In this document: positions 50,753-62,056 of the stretch, in pieces
Position numbering within the stretch: position 1 is the stretch's first letter
Layout: every line of letters starts with the position of its first letter
NCBI GenBank assembly: GCA_905221605.1
Contig: CAJNDS010001646.1
Coordinates: 212,001-276,000, forward strand
Source: Symbiodinium natans
Lineage: Eukaryota; Sar; Dinophyceae; Suessiales; Symbiodiniaceae
DNA length: 64,000 nt
Direction: 5' to 3'
Made by a program: the position numbers and the translations under genes
Notes under the pieces: generated by a model
The model's input: the letters and a program-made list of their open reading frames with translations, nothing else
Database searches by the model: none
Told to the model about the DNA's origin: nothing

Positions 50753-53304
50753 TTAGTCGGGGCTTGAACAGTCAGAGGGCGCCTTCAGTGTTTGAAAAGC
50801 CTGAAGGTGAAATGCTGGATCGTTGTTGACGGCCAGCACCAGCAAAGCGAGCACTTTGACGTCACCTCGACAGGTCGAGCCGTTGCACAGCTGGCGATTC
50901 ACTCCGTGGGTATTTCCCAGAACAGGGGAAGCCCTGTGAAATAGCACCCCCTTAAAAAGAACCAAATCAGGGTACCCCTCTTGCCGGAACCCCCTCCCCA
51001 ATCTCCAATCAACCTTTTCTTCGCGGAGTGTTCCGGAGAAGGGATGGATCTCGTGCTCAGCATGAGCTTGGCCTGCTTGGGTGGCATAGAACAGCGCCGG
51101 TCGACCGAAAACATCAGCCTGAAAGTCGCATCACTCATTCCCACACTCACAAGGAGCCGGCTCTTAAGGCACCCAAAACAGACTGACTCGTTGCTTTCCA
51201 GCCTGGCTGGCACTGGACTTCGCCTCCAAGAGCAACTTGACCACCTCCAGCTTCGCTTCCTCGTCGTTGTTGCCCATGGCGTAGAAGAGGGGATTGCGAC
51301 CCCGGGCGTCCTGGCGAGTGAGGCAGCTTGTGCTCACGCCAAGATCCCAAATCCCGAAACCCAAGCACCCAGTCGCCCAGCCTCCAGGAATGCGAAACCC
51401 CGGCTGATGCGCAGCAAGTCGTACACGACCTCTGGGCTGCCGCAGCATGCCTGAGCTTGTTACTTTCCGTGTGCTCAAAGTGAAGCTTCGCTCTCTCGCT
51501 GAGTACTGCAGCATGGGTTTACGTGCGATGTTCATCAGCCGCGATAGCTACTTAGGGGCAGGGGGGGGAGGAAGTGCCGCAAGAACGGAAGAAGGACGGC
51601 CAAAAAAAAGACTAAGCGCAGCGCAAACCCTGAAACGAAAGCCCACAAAAGGATTCTTTGCGAGGGCGGATCCTCGAATGTCCGAGGTGCACAGTGGAAG
51701 GCAGTCCTTGGAGTTGTGATGGGCAACAGGAGGGTGGCTTGGGAAGTTCGACATTGTTTGAACCCTTTGAGAGCCCCCCCCACCCCCCATGAACCCCGCA
51801 AGCCCTAAGCCCCCCCGTGTCCCTAAATCCTCAACCCTAAACCCTTAAAGAAAAGCGAAGGAACTGAACACCGAGCGGCCGGCCCCCTTGGTCCACCTGC
51901 TCCGGCCGCGCGCCGTGCTGAAGCAGGCAGCGCACAGCGGCGAATTGGCCATACCTCACCACCGAGAATTTACTTGGAGGTTCAGGGGACTTGTATCCCA
52001 ATTATAAGTGTAGTGATAACCCACTTATAAGCCCGTTAAGCACCCTAATGGGGTTATAATTTGGCCATACGTGCAGTTTTAATTGGGTTACTAAGTACCA
52101 TGAACCTCCAAGTAGTCATGCAACGAAGGACTGCACGAGACATCATTTCGGGAGATCCCTTCCTAGGATGATGAAAGCCGTTTTGGCTTGGTTAAAAGCC
52201 AGTCATGCAAAGAAGACAAGGGTGCGTGAGGGCTTGGGGTTTTGGGGTCGTTTCAGCGTTTATAAGGCATATATATATATATACACTCACATACAGCTTG
52301 TGGCCCAATGGGGTGCGAACCCAAAAGACTCTTTAGGTCTCTCAAGTCTCAAGGTACAGGCAAGCCAGTGTCAGGGCCGTGCCGCCGGCACCTGGTCGGA
52401 GCACATCCAAAAGGGCCGACAAGGAACAGCCGGCCAGGGAAGCTTTGCGGTTTCGGGTTTAAGGTTGAACCTGGGACACTGTTTACCTGCAGTTTCATGG
52501 GTGCTACCTAGTTACTACTAGACTGTAGGTAAATGGAGTCCAGGTAGGGTTTAGGTTTTCGGGTATGTGGCAACGTGCTTGTGAAGGGAGCCTTCCGCAG
52601 CGTGGATGTCTGCTCGTAGCCTCAAGAGCATGTGACAGACCTCCGGGCACCCAGCGACTTGCATGCTCGGCCTGAAACAACATGTCATATACCCCAATTG
52701 TAAGCCTCATCTGGTCCCCAAGGTATGGAACTCCCAAATTCGCAATTGCAGTGCACTTGCGCTTTGAGATGCTTTTGGGACATCGCGTCACGTAAGCTCC
52801 ACGCGAACCCCCCCAGGAGCCCTAGACGCAGCATTCTGTAGCTTCCGAAAGGGTTTAGGGTTTTGCGTTTAAGAGGGCTGAGGGTTTAGGTGCTCAATGT
52901 ACTCAAGTGTACCCTGACACGGCAGATGGGCCTGGGCGTGCCCGTGCCTCGCTGCGCAGTGCAGGGGTGTACGGCCGCACTGGTCCCTGGCGTCCAAGAG
53001 CTCCACGAGGCCATCCTTCGAAGCAGATCGCGCCCCTTGTTGTTTCGGATCCGTCCTTCCCGAATAATTGGAAGCTTTCTACAGAAGAACAAAACTCCCA
53101 GATGCCCTCATCAATCCTAAGCTGGGTTTGGGTCTGTGGCAGGATCCAGTGCTCACGAATCCCTGAGACAAAGAAGCCCTCACTCCCGGCACAGGTCCTC
53201 GGAGGCCTTGCGAAGAATGCCCTGAACTTCCGCAGCGTCTCCTCGCAGTCCCTCTTTGAAGTTCTGAGAGGCCGTTTTGGGGATTCCAATAAGATCAAAG
53301 GCAA
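50753..53304 (-). CDS. Ankyrin-repeat protein
   Basis: Successive minus-strand exons carry ankyrin-type units: DARDQCGRTPLHCAARHGHA (about 52920-53050); VAGCPEVCHMLLRLRADIHA (about 52590-52660); YGQFAAVRCLLQHGARPEQV (about 51880-51960); SPEVVYDLLRISRGFAFLEA (about 51370-51445); DARGRNPLFYAMGNNDEEAK LEVVKLLLEA (about 51215-51330); ADVFGRPALFYATQAGQAHA (about 51010-51120); and a last exon NTHGVNRQLCNGSTCRGDVK to KAPSDCSSPD-stop at 50753. An N-terminal exon may be 53130-53304 (RDCEETLRKFRAFFARPPRT). Each unit matches the D-x-x-G-R-T-P-L-x-x-A consensus or its following helix. The introns hold elements of families G, H, F and A. Exact splice sites were not all read. Ankyrin arrays bind partner proteins. 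Confidence 0.75.
50936..51000 (-). mobile_element. Element, family G
   Basis: The minus strand GGGGGTTCCGGCAAGAGGGG then TACCCTGATTTGGTTCTTTT and TAAGGGGGTGC shares GGGGTACCCTGATT with the copy at 32306-32402. It lies between the last two exons of the ankyrin gene. Confidence 0.55.
51971..52114. mobile_element. Family H element with perfect 14-bp inverted ends
   Basis: TACTTGGAGGTTCA at 51971-51984 is the exact complement of TGAACCTCCAAGTA at 52101-52114. The interior is AT-rich with a further partial symmetry (TATCCCAATTATAAG versus TTTTAATTGGGTTAC). It abuts the ankyrin exon ending at about 51960, and its CCTCCAAG end supplies the nearest AG on the minus strand. Confidence 0.85.
52460..52556. 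mobile_element. Family F element in ankyrin gene intron
   Basis: CTGTTTACCTGCAGTTTCAT then GGGTGCTACCTAG and TACTAGACTGTAGGTAAATG then GAGTCC match 42655-42778. TTTACCTGCAGT and its near-complement ACTGTAGGTAAA form an inverted pair about 40 bp apart. Confidence 0.75.
52676..52724 (-). mobile_element. Family A introner, truncated copy
   Basis: The minus strand has CCTTGGGGACCAGATGAGGC then TTACAATTGGGGTATATGAC. Only one half of the family A consensus is present. The next ankyrin exon follows after TTTCAG. Confidence 0.65.
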
Positions 53305-53925
53305 GCAGTGAAACAGGGCTTGGGATTCAGTGTTTCGGGTTCCAGAGTGAGATGCCCTGACAGCGACATCCTTACAAACCCTACGTGCCCCTCGAGCCTT
53401 ACGACCCTGAACTGCATGATCTTATCGCCCCCCCCCCCCCCCCCAAAGGAAGCCAGGAAGCCTCGTGTCGCGGCGTTCAGCAATGCTCTGCGGAGCATAG
53501 CGACCACCTGAGATGGGATTTATCCTCGGGGACATGGAATAGTGTCTTACCATGACAACCCGACACTCTGAGCTTCACATATCCAATATCCTGAAGACCC
53601 TACAACTTCCTAAAATCTAGGGCTTGGGGGGGGGGGGGGGGTGGTTGGGGATTTTCAATTCAGTTTATAGGGTTTATAGGGTCTATAGAGTTTATAGGGT
53701 TTGGAAGGGTGTTAAAGGTTTAGCGCTTCGGGCTTCGGGAAGCTTTGTATTGTTTCAGAGACCACCTCCCGGCTGCCGAAGCGGTGCATGGATGGGCTCA
53801 ACGGCCGTCCTTAAGCACCACTTTGCCGGGTCTCGGAACGGTCAGGTTCTAGAGGGTTTAGGGCTTAGCAAGAGGATTTATATGGGAGCCCCCTAAATAG
53901 GATCAAACAATGGCCGTTCTGCTTG

Positions 53926-54300
53926 TCAGCCTGCAGGTTGAAAGAGGCGATGGTGAGGTTTGCTGTTGAGAGTTTGACCCGCCGAACCGCAGCAAAACAA
54001 ACCCAAAACCTGACGACCCCCCGGGGGTCCTGTGAAGGTGAAGCGCGATGAGGGCGAGGAGGGCGAAGACGGCGAGCGGTCTCTTGGCTGAGGTCGTTTG
54101 TCTTGCCCTCGGAAGTCCAGGTTATAGGTGGGCCATGTTCGTTCGGCATCCAGACGTCCTGTTCCCCAGTGGGACCGCCAGGGGCTCCGGGATGAAGCGC
54201 GCGGCGACTTGCCCCGGTGTTGAGATGGAGATCGCGACCGGGACGCGGACCGGGAGCGTAGGGACTGCATATACAGGTCGAGCTGCCTCGTTTGGGTCGA
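53926..54300 (-). CDS. Serine/arginine-rich exon
   Basis: The minus frame reads LYMQSLRSRSASRSRSPSQH RGKSPRASSRSPWRSHWGTG, then RDRSPSSPSSPSSRF. SR and SP dipeptides are dense over about 80 residues, as in RS domains of splicing factors and other nuclear proteins. No RNA-recognition motif was found nearby, so membership in that group is not shown. An alternative frame is open at the 3' part. Exon limits are not fixed. Confidence 0.4.
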   Translation of the reverse strand, partial: STQTRQLDLYMQSLRSRSASRSRSPSQHRGKSPRASSRSPWRSHWGTGRLDAERTWPTYNLDFRGQDKRPQPRDRSPSSPSSPSSRFTFTGPPGGRQVLGLFCCGSAGQTLNSKPHHRLFQPAG

Positions 54301-54683
54301 CACAGATCGCAAAGCAGCAGCTGCTACGCATTTTGGAAGGATTACTTCACGGGGTCCAGCACTACACCAGAAACCAGACATCCCAAAATCCTAATCAATC
54401 TTCTGCCCTCCACCATCTTCCTTCCAGCTTAAAGCATAGTCCAACTTCTCGTGTGGGCAATTTGCATCGCTTTTCGCCCGGTGGGCCTCGGAGAATGCCC
54501 CGAACGTGCCGCTCGAAACTGCCGCACCAAGCCCACAGGACTCTGCCGCGTGCTGCTCCTGACTGCAACTACTCTTCTACTCCTTTCCCCCGGCACCTCC
54601 TTGACTTGGACCCATTGAGCCCTCTAAACACCTACAAAGCTCTACGCCGCAATTGAAGAACGCCGATGTGGGGGCTTCAAACT

Positions 54684-55117
54684 CTAATTCTCTAGAAAGG
54701 TCGAGGCTTTGGAGGGGAACAGGAGTGCGTAGGTCTCGGAGTCAATGCCCGCCACGCGGAGTTCAGTAGACTTCCCAATCACTCCTCTCGGTCTTCGCAG
54801 GACCAAGAAATTCATCGCCCAGAGCTGGCACCCCTTCCACAGCCTGATCGCTCGAGGTTTAGGATTTCTTGATAAAGCAGAGGGGTCTCTGTTGGCATAG
54901 GAATGTGCTTTCCTGACAGGCCGAAGCCAACAAAAAGCCGCACAAGCCCACACAGCCCACCCCATAGCACCCGGAACACCCAAACCTCCACGCTGTCGGG
55001 GCCAAGCTCCAGGGCGGCCACTTCGGCACTAAGCTTCAAGGGATTAAGCCACCCCCCAAGGTTGTACCCCTGAAGGTTTCCCTGAGTAAGGCTTCCTTTG
55101 AGAGATTCGGCCTTCAA
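54684..55117 (-). CDS. Two candidate exons, unknown protein
   Basis: The upper piece (about 54990-55070) reads GGWLNPLKLSAEVAALELGP DSVEVW. The lower (54684 to about 54850) reads RLWKGCQLWAMNFLVLRRPR GVIGKSTELRVAGIDSETYA LLFPSKASTFLEN-stop. Both look protein-like and lie on the same strand about 140 bp apart. No family recognised. From 55120 to 55530 only short frames are seen. Confidence 0.35.
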
Positions 55118-55537
55118 TCTTCAACCGCTTCAGGCTGAACAAACAAGCTGCAATTCCAACACCCAGCCGTAGTCATGCGAGACATGCAGACTCCTACTAC
55201 GGCCCTTATATTCCCTTAGAGGATCTTTAAATAAACAGGGTCACCAAACCCAAGGGTACAACCCTATAGGGTTGTACCCTTGAGAGGTCCAAGGTAGAAC
55301 GGTAGAATCCCATGAAAGCTCGAGCACTGTGTCTGGGGAATCCGTAGCTGAGTTAACTCCGCACATGCCACAACACCCAAAGATCCGAATAGCCGCAACC
55401 CCCAAACGCAGTACGCACCTAAGCACTGCAAGCCCCAAAATCCCGCCCGCTAATGCCCGAAGCGACTAGCCAAAACAACCAGCTGTTAAAGACAACTGCA
55501 ACGGGAAGTTTTGAAACCCTCAGCGCCAAAAACAGCC

Positions 55538-55622
55538 TGGGTCAACCGAGCATTGTCCGCACGGAGATGCGCCACCTCCTCCTGCTGCGCTTGCAGCTGC
55601 GTAATCAAGTGCATGTGTGGAT
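55538..55622 (-). CDS. Coiled-coil exon
   Basis: The minus frame reads MHLITQLQAQQEEVAHLRAD NARLTQAVFGAEG. Leucine/isoleucine heptads (ITQLQAQQEEVAHLRADNARL) predict a coiled coil. Such short coiled coils occur at the N-terminus of many dinoflagellate proteins and of some retroelement capsid-like ORFs, so the gene type is open. No neighbouring exon assigned. Confidence 0.4.
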
Positions 55623-55779
55623 GAATGTATGTATACCTCTACATGTGCGTACACATACGTACTTCTTGCCATTGAGTATTTGTTCTCATTGACAAGAGCT
55701 AGGTGAGGGAGGCGTCGGGCGTTGGGGCCCGTTGGACAGGTCGTGAAGCCGGTGAGAAACTCAAGACATTTGGGTCATT

Positions 55780-55890
55780 GGGGGGTTTACGAAAATAAGG
55801 GACCCCTAATTGGACCCCCAAATAGTAGGATTCCCTAAACATACGGACCCCAATAGAGTACCCCTAATTTCGGAAACACCCGTTTCAGAC
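55780..55890 (+). mobile_element. Family D element supplying a splice acceptor
   Basis: GGGGGGTTTACGAAAATAAG then GGACCCCTAATTGG and AGTACCCCTAATTTCGGAAA match 42430-42538. The element ends AACACCCGTTTCAG, immediately followed by a coding-like plus-strand frame. A partial third copy in opposite orientation is at 58126-58160. Confidence 0.75.
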
Positions 55891-56070
55891 TCAGTCCCAG
55901 ATCAACCATTAACCGGAGCTGGAGATCGAAACCGCCCCAGAAGCCGACATGATTCCTTCAAAGTGCGCAACAGCACGTACTTTGCTGAGGAACGCATGAA
56001 ATCTTACAAGGGCTTCTGTGTACAGCATGTAAGACGGGCGCTCGAAGTCATCGAATTATTGCCCGCATAA
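55891..56070 (+). CDS. Plus-strand terminal exon, unknown protein
   Basis: Following the TTTCAG of the family D element, the plus frame reads DSVPDQPLTGAGDRNRPRSR HDSFKVRNSTYFAEERMKSY KGFCVQHVRRALEVIELLPA-stop. The second half is helix-rich and protein-like. The upstream exon was not found. Function unknown. Confidence 0.4.
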   Translation, partial: SVPDQPLTGAGDRNRPRSRHDSFKVRNSTYFAEERMKSYKGFCVQHVRRALEVIELLPA

Positions 56071-56089
56071 CCTCCCACAATATTATGTT

Positions 56090-57900
56090 GGGGGCCGCCG
56101 TGCTCTTGTTCCCACTAAATTGAATTAAACAATTTAAGGACCTTCGGGGCGCATGAGTTTTAGGTATTGACTTACAGGAGTTCGCGCGGCCCCTTAAGTC
56201 ATATTGAGCCGCAAACTTCTACATGGGTGAGTAAAAAAGAATGAACTAATGAGCGCATTTTTTCGGGGCTCGATTCTGTTTCCAAGCTTACTGTAACTGC
56301 TGGAGAAGTCCTAAAACAAAAAGGGGAGCGTTTATGTAAAGTTTATGACCAAAGTGAACTAGCGTACAGAAAAGGCGCCATTAACTCGATTACTGTTGCT
56401 TCTTGGCACCTTGAAAAACTTTCCTGGGGCCAAAGAACCTCTTTGCATTTAACACAGTCGTTTGGGAATCTGCTAAAGATGCAAAAGCCCTGTTTTGGGC
56501 CGTTCATTTCGTGTCATTTGTGAGGGTTTTTAAGCGCCCCGCAAAGATCATTGTAAGGGGCTCTTCTAAAAATTCTCAGTTACGCAATCTAAAGGAGATC
56601 AGTGAACTAGCCTCACGCACACGATGAATCATTCGTTTTCTTACTGTGCGTTTTTGACTTTAGCTGCCGCCTTTGGGGATTGCATGTACAGCGCCCTGCA
56701 AGCAAAAAAACATGACTCCTCCAGCTGGATGAGCCGCTGGAAGACAGCAGGCTCCTTGCAGCGCTGGCAGCCGAGCTTTGAGAGTTTAGGCTTTCGCGGG
56801 TCCGGGATGTTTTTCTTGGAGGGATTCAGGGGTTGGGGCTTGAAAGGCTGAATCGCCACTTTGGGGTCTTCGGGATTCGGGCGTCGGGGGTCCCAGGTTC
56901 GACGGCGTTCATGGCATCTTAAGGGCTCCAAAGCGAAGGGGCCTTCCCTCGAGCCCTGTAGCTAGGGGCCACGCAACTTCAAGGCAACCCTCGCAACCGC
57001 GCCCTGACCCTGAACCTGCACCTAAAACACCGAAGAGCCGGCCTCTCCCGCCCAGGTAGCCCTGCCATGGCTGTCAAAAAGAAAGGAGTGCAGGTGTTCG
57101 GGAAGTTTCGGGTTTAGGGTTGCTTCAGGGCATGGGTATGTTCAGACTTCCAAAAAACGTTGGAAGGTTTTTGGGGTGTGTTGCTGGGTTGTTGGGGCAT
57201 TTTGCGGCTCAAGACTTCGCTGGGAAACTTTGGATATTTGTCTTGAACTTTTCAACTCTGTGTAGAAGTCTTGGGGATTGGGATTTTTGGGCAGGGTCAG
57301 GACGCGCTCTCTGGAGGGCAAGCCTGTTGTTCGAAGGCAAATGCTCTGACAGGTTGACAGGTGGCGAGTTGCATGGTAATTTGTAAGTATCACGGCATGA
57401 GTTGAATATGACTGTCCTAGACGATGCGTCTAATGCCCGTCATACTAGCCATTTGTTTTTTCTCACATGTTGAGTTTTTGATAGCGTAACAAATAAAAAC
57501 AAGACAATATGAGCTATACATGGCTATGAAATGACAGGTTGAATGACGGGCTGCATGCAAGTGAAAATGAGTTATCATTCTATATGGTTGATTGCCGGGA
57601 AGAAATACTTAATTTAGTGTATTGTTCATTGTTTGTAAATATTTCCTCGTCTTTTTTGAATCTGGCCAATCACCAACACCATCCCAACATGCGTTCACTT
57701 GCTCTGTAATTATATAATCGGCCCGACACTACTCACCCGGTTTCCCCGCTCAGCTCTATTGCAGGCAAGTTCGGTACAAGCCTCCGAGACACTTGTCAAG
57801 GTTAGGCGTAGGATGGAAGGCTTGGGGTTTAGGACGTCAAGTATAGTTTTGAGGTGCTGATTCTGATATTGAGGGACCTTGACGCTTCCCAAAAAAAAGA
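56090..57900. other. AT-rich spacer without confident gene
   Basis: 56090-56620 and 57390-57720 are AT-rich with no long frames. Between 56620 and 56950 both strands are open (plus MNHSFSYCAFLTLAAAFGDC; minus RCKEPAVFQRLIQLEESCFF) and I cannot choose between them. TTTAGGG-related words occur around 57110. Confidence 0.4.
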
Positions 57901-58007
57901 CCAAAACCGGCTCCACAACGTAGAATCACTCGCCTCATGGCCCCTCCCGCACACACCTGGCGGCTGAAGCTCCTGCCATAGGTCGCTGGCTTTGGAGGTT
58001 GCAGGTT

Positions 58008-58036
58008 TGGGGGGGGGGGGGGGGGGGGGGGGGGGG
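58008..58036. repeat. Poly-G run of 29 bases
   Basis: One of many homopolymer G or C runs of 10 or more bases in the window (others at about 2883, 5678, 19090, 23414, 34364, 38700, 40201, 53426 and 53628). It flanks a minus-strand frame with KPATYGRSFSRQVCAGGAMR (about 57910-58000), which may be an exon but is too short to support. Confidence 0.85.
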
Positions 58037-59191
58037 AAGCCAGGAAGCCCCCCCACCCACCATCACCCACCACATTTCCAAAAGTTGGCATTCGCCGTTC
58101 AAGATTCTCCAGCCCCCCACAGACCCCCCCCCATTTAGGGGTCCCCTATTCTCCTAAACCCCCAAATCCCGGGCTGTTGCTACATCCGAAAGGCTCCTCC
58201 TGCCGGCGGCTTAGCCGAGGCTGTGGAAACCTGGCAGGGCTGGCAGGGCAGGGAGACAAACCTCCCAGTTGGTTGAGCCTTCGGAAACTCGACCCCAAAC
58301 CCTAAACTCTAAACCCTCGACTTGCAACTTCCGACCCAGACTTGACCTCTTGAGCATTGGACCCTTGCTCAGGGGGGAGCCGTTTAGCAGAAGCTTCAAA
58401 GGTCGGATGGTCGGCTTAAGGGATGGAGGGGGGCTTCGGGCACCTTCTGAGCGGAAGCTCCACGGGTTTGCAAAGTTTGGGGCACTTGTCCGGGTAAATC
58501 TTGTTTCGGCTTCTTGGACTGAAGCCAACTCCTGAGGCCCTTAAACATCCCCCAAAAATCCACAGTCCTGAGCCCTGACGAAAAAGAAGGGGGATCCGCA
58601 AAGAAGGGGCCGAAGCTGGCAGAAATCTCCCTCAGCCCTATAACCCTAAACCCTAGACCCTCAACCTAAACTAGGACCCTCTTTGGCGGCAGGAACTTCA
58701 GCAAGGGGTACGCTTGACAGTGGCCGACGTCTCTGCAGGGTTGTCCATGGCAGCGCAGAAGTGGGGCAGTGCAAGGGCTAATGACTGCAGAACCGCTGGC
58801 TAGTCAAAGACCTGCGCCCCAATAAGTTACTGTAACTGTTCTGCAAGAGCAGGGCCTTTTGTCAGTTGTTCCGAGCGGTCCGCTTTCCTCTGGCTTTGTT
58901 GGTTTTGCACACGCCTTGGTTAGAAAAAAACCAAATCCTCGTGTCTTTCTTTGGGGGGTTAGAGTGGAGCCTTCTTTGGGGAAACGCTCGATTTGACCCT
59001 TCGTTTCCTCTAAGACCCTAACCCCTAAACCGTAAAACCTTGGAGGATAATGATGATGTTGCAATGATGATGATGATGATGGTGGTGATGATGATGATGG
59101 TGGTGGTGGTGGGTGGGTGGTGGTGAGCATGATTGCTACTAGCACGGCTTCTTTGATTGATGTTGCAAGACGTGCTCCCATGCTAAGCAGA

Positions 59192-59386
59192 CTACTTCTT
59201 GAGCACGAAACTCAGACGTGACGCGAGTTCTGCCGATTCAAGGGGAGCTCGCAGGCTTGAACCGAATGGGTACACTCCTTTCCTGGAGTGGTCGTGAGCC
59301 CTAGCAAAGGCTCCATCTACATGCCCCTTCTGGAACCATAACAACTTTGGGTTCCTCCGAATCCGAAGAGAAGCAACAATGAACAA
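59192..59386 (-). CDS. Possible exon, unknown protein
   Basis: The minus frame reads LFIVASLRIRRNPKLLWFQK GHVDGAFARAHDHSRKGVYP FGSSLRAPLESAELASRLSF VLKK-stop. It begins with a hydrophobic stretch and has a protein-like composition. The region just downstream on this strand (59040-59130) is a GAT/GGT microsatellite. No second exon found. Confidence 0.3.
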   Translation of the reverse strand: MFIVASLRIRRNPKLLWFQKGHVDGAFARAHDHSRKGVYPFGSSLRAPLESAELASRLSFVLKK

Positions 59387-60073
59387 GACGCCCTTCAGGA
59401 ACCAGTGTGGGACCAGCTCCTGGCAGGCTTAAGTACAAATCCGTAGTTTAGGAGCCTGAATAATTCGAATATGGTTTTGGGGGTTCTTATGTTAGAATTA
59501 TATAGGGACCGTAAGGAAATTCTACTAGTAATTATCCCGACCGCTATAGTACCGTTTTTGCAGATGGTGCTTTCAGACCTCTGCCTTCAGGGAAGAGGAG
59601 GGTGTGGTGCGATGAGCCCACACCGCGGTTTCCGAGCTTTTTTGCTGCTACTCGCTGAAGAGGTCGGCGTAGAAGAGCAAATTGATCGACGTGACCACGC
59701 CTTGAGTGAATCTGAATGCTGGGGGTCTTGCCCTCGCAGAATCTGTGGCCTACAGTACCCCACAAGGTTGACACAATTGTACTGGCATCCAGACAAAATG
59801 GAAAGAACCTTTTTTGACACTACTTTTGAGAAGCCGTGGGCAGTGCACTCGACTGCTTTGAACCGCCCTTACTAATGCACGTGCTCAAACCCCACATCCT
59901 TGCCACCATTCAGTGTTGGGGCTCGACTCTTGTACTTGAATGTATCATATCGCCCCCGAAGACTAAGCCTCTGGCAGAAAGTGCTCCCCGGTGAGTTTGC
60001 CAGGCCGTAGCACGGCAGCGCCGCAGCCTAAGCAGAGGGCCGGATCCTGCCTCATGCACTCTCGAAAAAGCCT

Positions 60074-61010
60074 TCAAGCCTGCGAACTCCAGCCCCTGTT
60101 TAGGTCAGGAACCAGGCCCTCCTGCTCTCTGACAAAGGTCGTGACAAACTCAACAACCACCACCACGAACCGAATTGGCACAGAGGCCTGAACGGCTAGC
60201 ATTTGGAGTGTCTCGAGTCTCAAGCCCTGAAAATCATCGCTCTCATCTCTTCGGCCTAGCTGAGAGCCACTGCCCAAATCCAAATGAAGCAGCAACTGAA
60301 GTGGGGCTCCTGTTTTGACCCAGTGATCAAGCCATGGATCAGCCGCATCTTTGGCGGCTTGCAGAGAAAGGCTCCGGGTTAGGGGGCAGGGTGCAGCGCA
60401 GCTCAGGACTCCCAGGTTTTTTGGATTTGGGCTTGGGCGTAATGGCCTTCGGGCCACGGGTTTCCAGGTCGAGGAGGATGCCTGCGACCTTCCCGAATTC
60501 CCTTGCAGAGCGCATGTCACTTGAGGGGTTCTGCTTCTTCCGGATCTGGATTGCTGTCGAGATGACAGCAAGCAACTGCCTCTCACGGCAGGGGATGCGG
60601 TGCGGGGCTGATCGAATCCGGAGAAGTTGAACATCAAAGCGACATTTCAGCAAGACTGCTATAGCATGACGTTGCAGCACACATCCAGCATATATATATA
60701 TATATACATATTTATATATATATATATATATATCGAACATGTGCTGAAACACACCTGGGTCCTTGCCCACCTCCTCCCCTCCCCCCCCACACTTCCCTTG
60801 CCATAAAGTATCTGCCCATATACCCCACATTCGGTTCTGGGAATCGTACTGAAGCCACGTGAGACTCTGACTCGCCTTGGGCACCAGGTACATATACCAT
60901 CCTGGAAGGACGATGATGGCCACAACGGCGGCCAAGATGACCTTTCGGGCTTCTGGCTTAGGGCGTTTGGGATTTGAGGGGCCGCGGCTTGAAGGGGGGT
61001 CTGAGGGCAT
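60074..61010 (-). CDS. Single-pass membrane protein, three exons
   Basis: ATG at 61010 opens MPSDPPSSRGPSNPKRPKPE then ARKVILAAVVAIIVLPGWYM YLVPKASQSLTW, a signal anchor with a basic cytosolic flank. An AT-rich intron with TATATA runs (60690-60735) follows. A second exon (about 60480-60660) reads AVLLKCRFDVQLLRIRSAPH RIPCRERQLLAVISTAIQIR then DMRSAREFGKVAGILLDLE. A third, in another frame (60074 to about 60370), reads DAADPWLDHWVKTGAPLQLL LHLDLGSGSQLGRRDESDDF and VPIRFVVVVVEFVTTFVREQ, ending GWSSQA-stop. Splice joins are approximate. No family recognised. Confidence 0.5.
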
Positions 61011-62056
61011 TTCTGCGCACGGTGTGGAACGAACGTCACAGTTGGCCGCTGCGCGTTATTTTAAAGGGTGCAAGCGCAAAGGCACCGGGCGACAACGTGG
61101 AAATTTGGAAGCTTGGGACGGGTTCTTTAGACGTTAGTGTGCGCAGATTTCCGTTCAGATGATACAACCCTAAACCCTAAACCCTCAACCCTAAACAATA
61201 TGCTTTTGAGCAAGGGCAGAGGGCGGACTCCTTGAACCACAGTAACATATGATATCATGCGAAATAAAGCTACACCACAAGTACCACATATCGTATCATA
61301 TGGCACCTGCAATGTATGTATACATAGTATATCCACATCAATACCATCCATATATGCATTGCACATACATATATACAAATTATATACTTTATATGTGTAT
61401 ATATATATATATATGCAACATGGAAAGTCTCTTCTTTTGAATACGACCTTGGAAGAAGAAATAGAACTTCAGTTTATCTGAATGAGACATGGTTGTTGAG
61501 CGGCAACAGAAGTGGCAGACGCAGCCGTCCCAGCTACCACTACCCCCAACTCCTGATAGGAAAGAATTCTACAAACACCTCTTAGGGACCACAATCACTG
61601 CAAGAGTCCGCGTATAGAGACCTTGCTTCCTTCCCGCTTGTCGGTGCCAAAAACAACGGACAACGGTTTGACCCTCTGCAAGAGGAAGAGCAAGGCAGAA
61701 TGATGATTCTCTCATGTAGCTATGTCCCCAAACGAGTCGTGACATGGCCCCTCAACCCTAAACATCCCTAAGCCCTGAACTGAAATCTTATCATGGAGTT
61801 GGAATTGCACAGGCAGACCTTCGCGATCACGTAGTGCCCATACCATCCTGACGTCATATGTACCTGGGTCATCCACATTTACTTAGTTCAGGGCTGTTTT
61901 GGGGAGTTAATCCCGAGCCTAGCTTTTGGAAGAGGGAGCCCCTGAAACTCGACATCCAATTTGCCCTAATGACCTTAGTATCCCTAAACCCGAAACCCTA
62001 AAATGCCCTAATGACCCGAATATGACCCCAGCCATGAACCCAATATGACCCTAAAA

